A DNA stretch of 64,000 nt from Caenorhabditis remanei (Eukaryota; Nematoda; Chromadorea; Rhabditida; Rhabditidae), in the NCBI RefSeq assembly GCF_010183535.1, contig NC_071332.1, forward strand, positions 11,036,001 to 11,100,000, written 5' to 3'. Below, one piece after another: positions 57,778 through 64,000 of this stretch. The notes below the pieces were generated by a model that saw nothing but the letters and a program-made list of their open reading frames with translations, did not search any database and was not told the DNA's origin. Position 1 is the first letter of the stretch. Each line of letters opens with the position of its first letter. The translations under genes were made by a program, and so were the position numbers.

Positions 57778-58385
57778 TAATGATGTTATAGAATTTGCAT
57801 TTTCGAATAAACTTCTTCTTGACTCATTATTGATGAAAATATTTTAGATCCTTTTTTAGACATGTTTTTAGTTTCATTTAATTTATTTATTAATCATGAA
57901 AATTAAACAGGAGACCGGATCATGCCCCTCACGAGGCTATAGACCTGGTAGGAGGACGAAAATGTTCACTATTTGAATGTCATATTTTCAGGATTTTTGC
58001 AGGTTTTCAAAATTATTACCAATCAACCCCATCCATTTTATTGTTTTGGGGAATCGGAAAGTCTCCTGACCGAGTTGAAGCGTTGAGCAAAGTCCCTTCC
58101 ATAAGGAATTAAATTTCCTGAAAAAGACAGAAAATCTCATGTTTTCAAGACATAAAACTAGTCTTTTCCGTAATGATTAGTGTTGGTATTAAATGAGATA
58201 GTTTCAGAATACGAAATGGAAGAAACAACATAGCATTGACGCACTATTGATTGACTATTAAGACAAATGCTCTTTTATTTCTCTATTTCTCCGTTTACAC
58301 GCTCTATGTTGCTTTTTAAATACTTTGTTCTCAGCAAATAGTACGTATTTGTGAACTTTTCTCAAAATCTTCCACTTTGAGTAAA
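57778..58385. other. intergenic region between NHR paralogs
   Basis: AT-rich spacer with no recognised feature. Confidence 0.45.
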
Positions 58386-59521
58386 ATGGAAACTTCTGAA
58401 TCTGAAGAGAAATGTGAAGTCTGTTCTCAACCAGGACATGGTGTTCATTTCGGAGTGTTCGCGTGCAGGGCATGTGCCGCATTCTTTCGGTTAGTTCTCG
58501 TAGATTTCTTGTTCTCTCAATAATTTGTTTCAGAAGAAGTCACTTTTCACGAGAACATAAACCATGTCGTAATTTACAAAACAAATGTTCACCAAATCAG
58601 TATGGAAAATGGCTTTGTAAGAAATGTAGACTAGGAAAGTGTTTGGAGATAGGGATGAGCACGGAAAGTGAGGTTTCTAAAATCAGATATTACATTTTCG
58701 TTAATTCTTCAATTTCAGATATACAATACGATCGTGATTCTTTCAACTCATCTGAAACGTTTGCAATGAAGAAAGCACTCGAAAAGGGTATTTCGTATAG
58801 CGTTGAAGTTCCGACGGTTTGTATTTAAGTGATTTCGACTAGAAATGTTGAGTTATAGACCGTGGAAAGACTATTTGGAGTGTCTCATCTCATTATTTTC
58901 CTCAATTCCTCTGGAAACAACAAAAGTCTTCCATATATTGATACATCTCAACTTGTTGCAAAAGCCATCGACATTGTTCTTACTCCGAATCTAGTCAGAA
59001 AAACTAAAGCTTTGAGTAATTTGGAACAACTAACTCAGGGAATAGAAGACTCCCGATTCTCACAAAGAGGGAGATTATCTCTGAAAGAATTCATTTCACA
59101 AGATGATCACAAGAATGAATTTGAAAGAAGTATGTGTCAAACAGCCAAATGGCTTAGTTGTTCTGATCAGATAAGACAGTTTGATGATAAAACAAAGATT
59201 TCTATATTACAATCGATTTGGTTCATCTGGGGAAGGCTGGAAAGGATGGCTACAACCGCAAGATTGAGAATGAAGAATCTATGTGGAAAGACACAATTCG
59301 TAATTTCTCCTGGAGCTGTCATAGACTATGATGAAATGAAATCGGATATCAGTCATGTTTCAATTCATAACTTTGAAGAGATGAAGTTGTAAGTGGTTCT
59401 TGTGTGATATACTAATCTTTATTCTACTGATTTTCAGTTTCTTTTCGCCACGGGAGCTGTACTACGATGACATAATTTGTGACCTGATAGAGATTGAACC
59501 TGATGACGTGGAGTTAACATA

Positions 59522-61136
59522 CAGTGCTGGCCATAATTCTATCCCCTTCTGGTTTTTTCAGCATAACTTTTTTATTAGTTATCCGATTGATCTGAAACTT
59601 GGCAGCAATGTGTATAAAGGTAAAAAATATGTAAAAACAAATTGGTTTTAAAATATTTTTAAAAATTTTAAAAATTTCATCTTTTTTCAAAAAACCAAGA
59701 AAATCAACAAAAATAAGAGATCGGCTAAATAGAGTCACGGAAATGAAAAATAAAAAAGAAAATGACCAGAAACAAAATTTATAAGTTCAATACTTCGTTG
59801 CGTATCCACGAGAATCAATAACGGCTTGGCAACGTCTCGGCATCGAGTCCAGAAGCTTGTCGATCACCGACTTCGGGATTGCCATCCAGGCGGCTTCGAG
59901 TTGCGCGAATTTTTGGTCCGCATTTGTGGCTCTAACTCCAGATAGTCGACGTTCGAGCTCTTCCCACATATGTTCAATCGGATTCAAGTCCGGACTTTGG
60001 CTTGGCCACTCCAGAAGATCCACACGACGACGTTGAAACCACGAGCGAACATGGAGAGAAGTATGCTTCGGATCGTTGTCTTGCTGGAAGACGTAAGCTC
60101 TGCCGACATTTTGAAGTGCCCATGGTCTCATCGTATTCTCCAAAATATCTTCATACTGGAATCGATCCATGATACCAACGATTCTTCGTAGAGGACCCAT
60201 GCCTTGGCTGGAAAAACATCCCCAAACCATGCACGATCCACCCCCATGTTTGACTGTCGGTGTTTGATACTTGGGATCAAATCTGGTTCCAATCGGACGA
60301 CGAATCCATGTGTTTCCGTCGCTGCCGAACAAATTGAACTTGGATTCGTCGGACCAGACGTGTTTTGCCCACTCCTGACGTCCCCAGCTCAAATGAGCTT
60401 TTGCCCACTCAACACGGCTTCTGCGATTCTTCTCACTGATGAACGGTTTTTTGACTGGACGCCTTCCATGAAGTCCTTGAGCTTGGAGACGTCTTCGGAT
60501 TGTTCTTCTGGATGGTACTGGTTCATTCGGAGAAGTCACGACGACTTGGATGTCCGTTGAGGTCCTACGAGGATCCTCTCTTGACGCTCGGATGATGTTG
60601 CGATCCATCACATGGGTGGTTTTTCGAGGTCTTCCTGGGTGTTTTGCCAGCTCAAACGTGTTCTAAACGTTTGTATGATTTAAACAAGTGTTTTTTAACA
60701 TTTACCTGATCAAGACACCTCTTGATAAGTTTACGGATTCCTGAAGGTGAGCACTGAAACTGAGCAGCAAGCATCTTGGTTGACTGTCCATTCAGATGAC
60801 CACGAAAGATGGCGGTCTTGACAGAAAGCGGGAAGTTCTTGTTGTTTGTTGGTCTAGTCATACCTAAACATCAACTTTCAAGTCAGAACATGCACTTTGG
60901 ACTTTTCAGAAAAACACAAATAATTAAAAACTGGAAAAAGTGAAAAACGTGAAAAAGTGAAAATATCGAAAAATCGAAAAAAACGCTAAAAATTTTTTAT
61001 TGGATGATGCAATTTCTGTCTGCAATCTTGCGTATAGATGCTTACCGTAGGCTGAAAAATTTTCAGATCAATCGGATAACTAATAAAAAAGTTATGCTGA
61101 AAAAACCAAAAGGGGATAGAATTATGGCCAGCACTG
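59522..61136 (-). mobile_element. Tc1-family transposon, copy 2 (complete, in NHR exon)
   Basis: 1615 bp, TA duplications at 59520-59521 and 61137-61138, and the same terminal repeats as copy 1. Every part I compared, including UTRs and the transposase, is identical to 10084-11698 read on the opposite strand. It lies inside the penultimate coding exon of the NHR, antisense to it. Confidence 0.97.
59787..60861 (-). CDS. Tc1-family transposase (copy 2)
   Basis: Exons 60706-60861 and 59787-60662, 343 residues, same protein as copy 1 with no stop or frameshift. The DD34E residues are in DESKF, QQDNDPKH and NPIEHMWEE. Transcribed opposite to the host NHR. Confidence 0.96.
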
Positions 61137-61489
61137 TACATAATATCGATTATATGTTTTCAAGTAACAGGTAAGAAATTCTGGAAGTTTAACCGTGCAA
61201 CTCATAATCTCAAACTGCATTTCCAGGCGCCCATTTTGGAGGTCCGATTGAAGAAGATATGGAACGATTACAGGATATTTTATCCAATGATTTACATAAA
61301 TATTACATTGAAAATAGTAAAGTGAACTACTTTTCAAGGTTGAGACAATTAATGAAAATCAAGGAAAATTTTCAAAAATTTCGAAACGTTCGTCTTGAGA
61401 AGTATTCGATCGGAGGAGTGTTCAACTTGTTCAACAAGAGATTTTCAAATCCTGAGTTTTTTTGGGTTCCGCCACAAAAGTTTGTTTGA

Positions 61490-62431
61490 TTTGTAACCTA
61501 ATGAAGTGTTATTATTTTAGTTTATATCCGAATGTTAACAGAGATTCCCAACAAAAGTGCCTACAAGCACACATAAAATATCGCAGTAAATGCTTCCGCC
61601 TTTTCTTTAGAAGTACACTTTCTCCCCAGTTCCGTAATCTCACGATTACCTATTCGTCATCCGTTCCACTTCCTGTCTGTTTCTCCGATTCATTTGAGTA
61701 TCCTAACCACCCGTCGGTGCACAAAAGTTATTTTCTCAGGCATCCCCTTTAACAAATTCTAAATAACAACGTATTTTCCAGACAGATACTTATGAACAAA
61801 TACCGGACAAGTATTCCTATTTTTGGAGGCTCTTTTCATTCAAACAGAGGCATGATGCTCCTGAATTAAAACCATAATAATAGAGGGAGGGAATAGAGCA
61901 ATCTAAATCGTGCTCTCAAAATTGGAAAGGACAAAAAAGGAGACCCTCCGAAAAAAAGCGTCGGGGAGAAGTGGAGAGCAATCGGACGGTACGAGAGATT
62001 GGTCAATTGGAGAGACGGAGAGGGAGAAAATGTAAATAAATCGGAAAGTGGATAGTGTTGATGTTAGTGGACTACTCATAAAAACTAAGAGGTTTTTAAT
62101 AGAGACTTCCGTCTTGAGAACTTCAGAGAGAAAGTAATTTATGAATCAGAGAGAACACAAGTTAGATGCAGATCCATTAGAAATCCGACTTTTTCGTTTC
62201 ATTCAATATGTTTGTACCTCTTACAAAAAACCATATCGTTTAGCTCCTCCCTCGTCTCTTTCTTCCTTCTTCTTTGTTCCATTGAGCCTCGATTTTTTGC
62301 ACTTTTGAGAATTGAATCGAACAAGCAAGGGGTGGAGCCGTCGGCCGCTACTGACCCCTAAATGTAAAAGGGGTCTGGTAAACAAGGATTCCGTATAAAA
62401 GAAATGAGTGCTAGAAGAAAATAGACAGAAC
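61490..62431. other. intergenic region
   Basis: About 0.9 kb, partly purine-rich (61870-62040). No gene recognised. It holds the presumed promoter of the secreted gene at 62432; TATAAA-like sequence near 62395 (CCGTATAAAAG) is about 35 bp upstream of the ATG. Confidence 0.45.
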
Positions 62432-63028
62432 ATGATGTCTTCTACAACCTTCTCTATTCTGGCTTTGGCCGTCATCGGCGTCGTTTTGGCTCGACCACAA
62501 TTTCCAGGTGGACCACCACCAGGCATGAGTGTGAGTTGTTTGCTTTCAGTATTTGAAAACTAGAAATTTCTTGATCATAAACTTACAAAAAGCACCGTTG
62601 AATGTCAATTTTGCAGGCCGTCCCACCACCAATCGCCGCCGTTCTCCCGCCAGAGACCCTCTCTCGTCTCGAAGCAATTCATGCTGATTCCTCCCTCTCG
62701 GAGCTCGAGAAGCACAAGGCCATTGACGAGATCATGGTGAATCTCCCAGAAGAAGTCCATGATCGTATCCCACCACCACCAGGATTTGCTCAACTTCCAG
62801 CTGAAGTTCAGGCTCAATTGAAATCAATTCACAGAGATAAGAGCTTGGACTTCCAACAAAGACAATCTGCTATCCGTGGTGTCTTGGATAACTTGGCTCC
62901 GGAATACAAGAGACTCCTCCCGCCACTTCCGTACGTTTAGTTTGAGATGAATTGACAGGACTTTCGAGGTCCAAGGTAGAATTTCCACCTGAAATCTTTT
63001 TTTCAGATTCCCACAACATCCCCAATAG
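62432..63028 (+). CDS. small secreted protein with two Pro/Leu repeats
   Basis: Exons 62432-62530, 62617-62930 and 63007-63028 encode 144 residues. Signal peptide MMSSTTFSILALAVIGVVLA. The mature part holds two ~48-residue repeats: LPPETLSRLEAIHADSSLSE with AIDEIMVNLPEE, and LPAEVQAQLKSIHRDKSLDF with AIRGVLDNLAPE, each closing with PPxP. The helical repeat pattern resembles the SXP/RAL-2 (Ani s 5) family, but this is a loose match. Without the last splice the frame would end at 62940 (PLPYV); the donor GTACGTTT and acceptor TTTTTTTCAG favour the spliced form (FPQHPQ). A secreted role in gut or body fluid is inferred only. Confidence 0.8.
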
Positions 63029-64000
63029 ACTCCCTTGACCGACGACTACATGTAAAAAAATTCGCATATTTTTGTGTATAAAAAAGAGAATATTAATTAA
63101 TTTATTGAATAAACAATTCCAGTTGCAAAAAATCTCTATTGAATTGACCAGAACTCGAAAAGCTTCTAGTTTTTTTTAGAATTCAGAATATACAACGTGT
63201 ATCGCCACGGGGTTCCGTCTAACTAGGGTTTGCAAATGGGCCCGGTTGAACTTCTTTTTTTGGCGGCAAGCTCAAATAATTTGAATAATTTGAATATAAT
63301 GTGATCCCGATTCTTTCACAATCTTTTCTGGTATTTTCTACCAAATCTCATGATATAACAAATTCCTCAAAAACATTAAAAAACAATGTTCTGAAATTCA
63401 AAAATCAGAAAACAATTCTCGTGCAAGCCGGAAAAAAAACAAAAATACAAGTCACAATCAATCACAAGAGGTCTTAACCGGTTGTTTTGGGACCCTGAAG
63501 CGAACGGATCGAGGGGGAAAATGAGAGAGAAACAGCAAATTCTCAAAATTCCGAGCGTCCGATCGGTCCTCTGGAGAGAGGGAGCTTCAACACATGTGTC
63601 CCGTCTCTCATTTTTCTTTCTCTTACTTCCTCCACTAACACTGTGATATTTATTACAAAGAAGAAGACACGAACAAAAAATTGTTGGGGTGTCTGAGGGA
63701 TAGAGTGTGTGTCCAGTTTTTGAATGAGTTCACAATCAATTTTTCTATCTTTTTATCTTTTTTCATCTCAACCCTCTAGCTTTTTCCCGTTCAATCAACT
63801 TTTATAGTTTTGAAAACTAGGGGTGTGCTATTCAAATCAGTATACGGGAGCTTCAAATTTATCACAAAACGTATAAAAACATTTATGAATATCTGACTAA
63901 AATGCATGACATATTTGCTGAAAAAATCATGTTACGGTATATGAGCGCATGGTTAAGCATTGGTAATTTGAATCTTTTTATAGATTCTTTCAGCTTTTGG
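63029..64000. other. intergenic region to window end
   Basis: AT-rich 3' flank with a short GC-richer segment at 63460-63600. No gene, tRNA or clear repeat was recognised before the window ends. Confidence 0.45.

Larger units (their letters stand above)
58386..61489 (+). pseudogene. nuclear hormone receptor, tandem paralog 2, split by Tc1
   Basis: Exons 58386-58489, 58534-58667, 58719-58816, 58859-59388, a penultimate exon made of 59438-59521 plus 61139-61170, and 61227-61489. DBD: CEVCSQPGHGVHFGVFAC, CRACAAFFRRSH, CRNLQNKC, CKKCRLGKCLEIGM. LBD: SLPYIDTSQLVAKAI, FERSMCQTAKWLSCSDQI, IWFIWGRLERMAT, EPDDVELT. The 1615-bp transposon sits in the codon after VELT. Removing it plus one TA gives a 116-nt exon, exactly the size in paralog 1, and an open 414-residue frame. 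With the insertion, translation reads into the terminal repeat and stops about 40 codons later unless the element is spliced out. No other damage, so the insertion looks recent and may be strain-specific. Confidence 0.93.

Overview
This is nuclear DNA from a Caenorhabditis nematode, and probably not C. elegans itself. Genes carry many introns, mostly of 40-70 bp with GT...TTTTCAG ends. Intergenic DNA is AT-rich. The gene families are nematode-specific or nematode-expanded: serpentine chemoreceptors, supplementary nuclear hormone receptors, major sperm protein, transthyretin-like, DUF19, DUF316 and MATH-BTB proteins, together with Tc1-type transposons. The mix of srh, srx, nhr, DUF19 and ftn-1-like genes resembles a chromosome V arm, but that placement is inference. 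I rebuilt all gene models by hand from splice signals, reading frame and family alignment from memory.

Layout. 0.7-4.4 kb: a ferroportin and a nuclear hormone receptor. 5.5-9.6 kb: two convergent paralogous 7TM receptors; the left one has a 1-nt frameshift in a T run. 10.1-11.7 kb: an intact Tc1-family transposon. 12.2-13.8 kb: three small secreted Cys-rich proteins. 14.3-14.8 kb: a major sperm protein. 16.0-16.8 kb: a non-autonomous TIR element. 17.1-18.5 kb: a Golgi-type sulfotransferase. 18.9-23.1 kb: two DUF19 genes, one apparently broken, flanking a candidate 2.07-kb non-autonomous Helitron. 24.4-30.8 kb: an srh receptor, an Na+/H+ exchanger and a second srh-like receptor. 31.2-32.5 kb: ferritin, with an upstream cluster of GATA and TACGTG motifs matching the known iron-dependent enhancer. 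32.5-33.8 kb: an srx receptor.

34.1-38.5 kb is a rearranged block. Two transthyretin-like genes and one small secreted protein lie among two copies of a tRNA-Leu(AAG) that form the arms of an inverted duplication. One arm is split by a 1.03-kb GC-ended element with CACAGGT termini. 38.7-41.3 kb: two tandem srh paralogs, one frameshifted. 44.0-45.0 kb: a small ETS-domain factor. 47.7-49.0 kb: an alpha/beta hydrolase. 49.2-50.6 kb: a catalytically dead trypsin-fold protein. 51.1-52.6 kb: a MATH-BTB protein. 54.5-55.4 kb: a His-rich protein. 56.1-61.5 kb: two tandem NHR paralogs; a second, apparently identical Tc1 copy sits inside a coding exon of the second. 62.4-63.0 kb: a small secreted repeat protein.

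Themes. Ferroportin and ferritin give the window an iron-handling component. The chemoreceptor and NHR clusters show active duplication and decay. DNA transposons of several classes are present, some apparently very recent.
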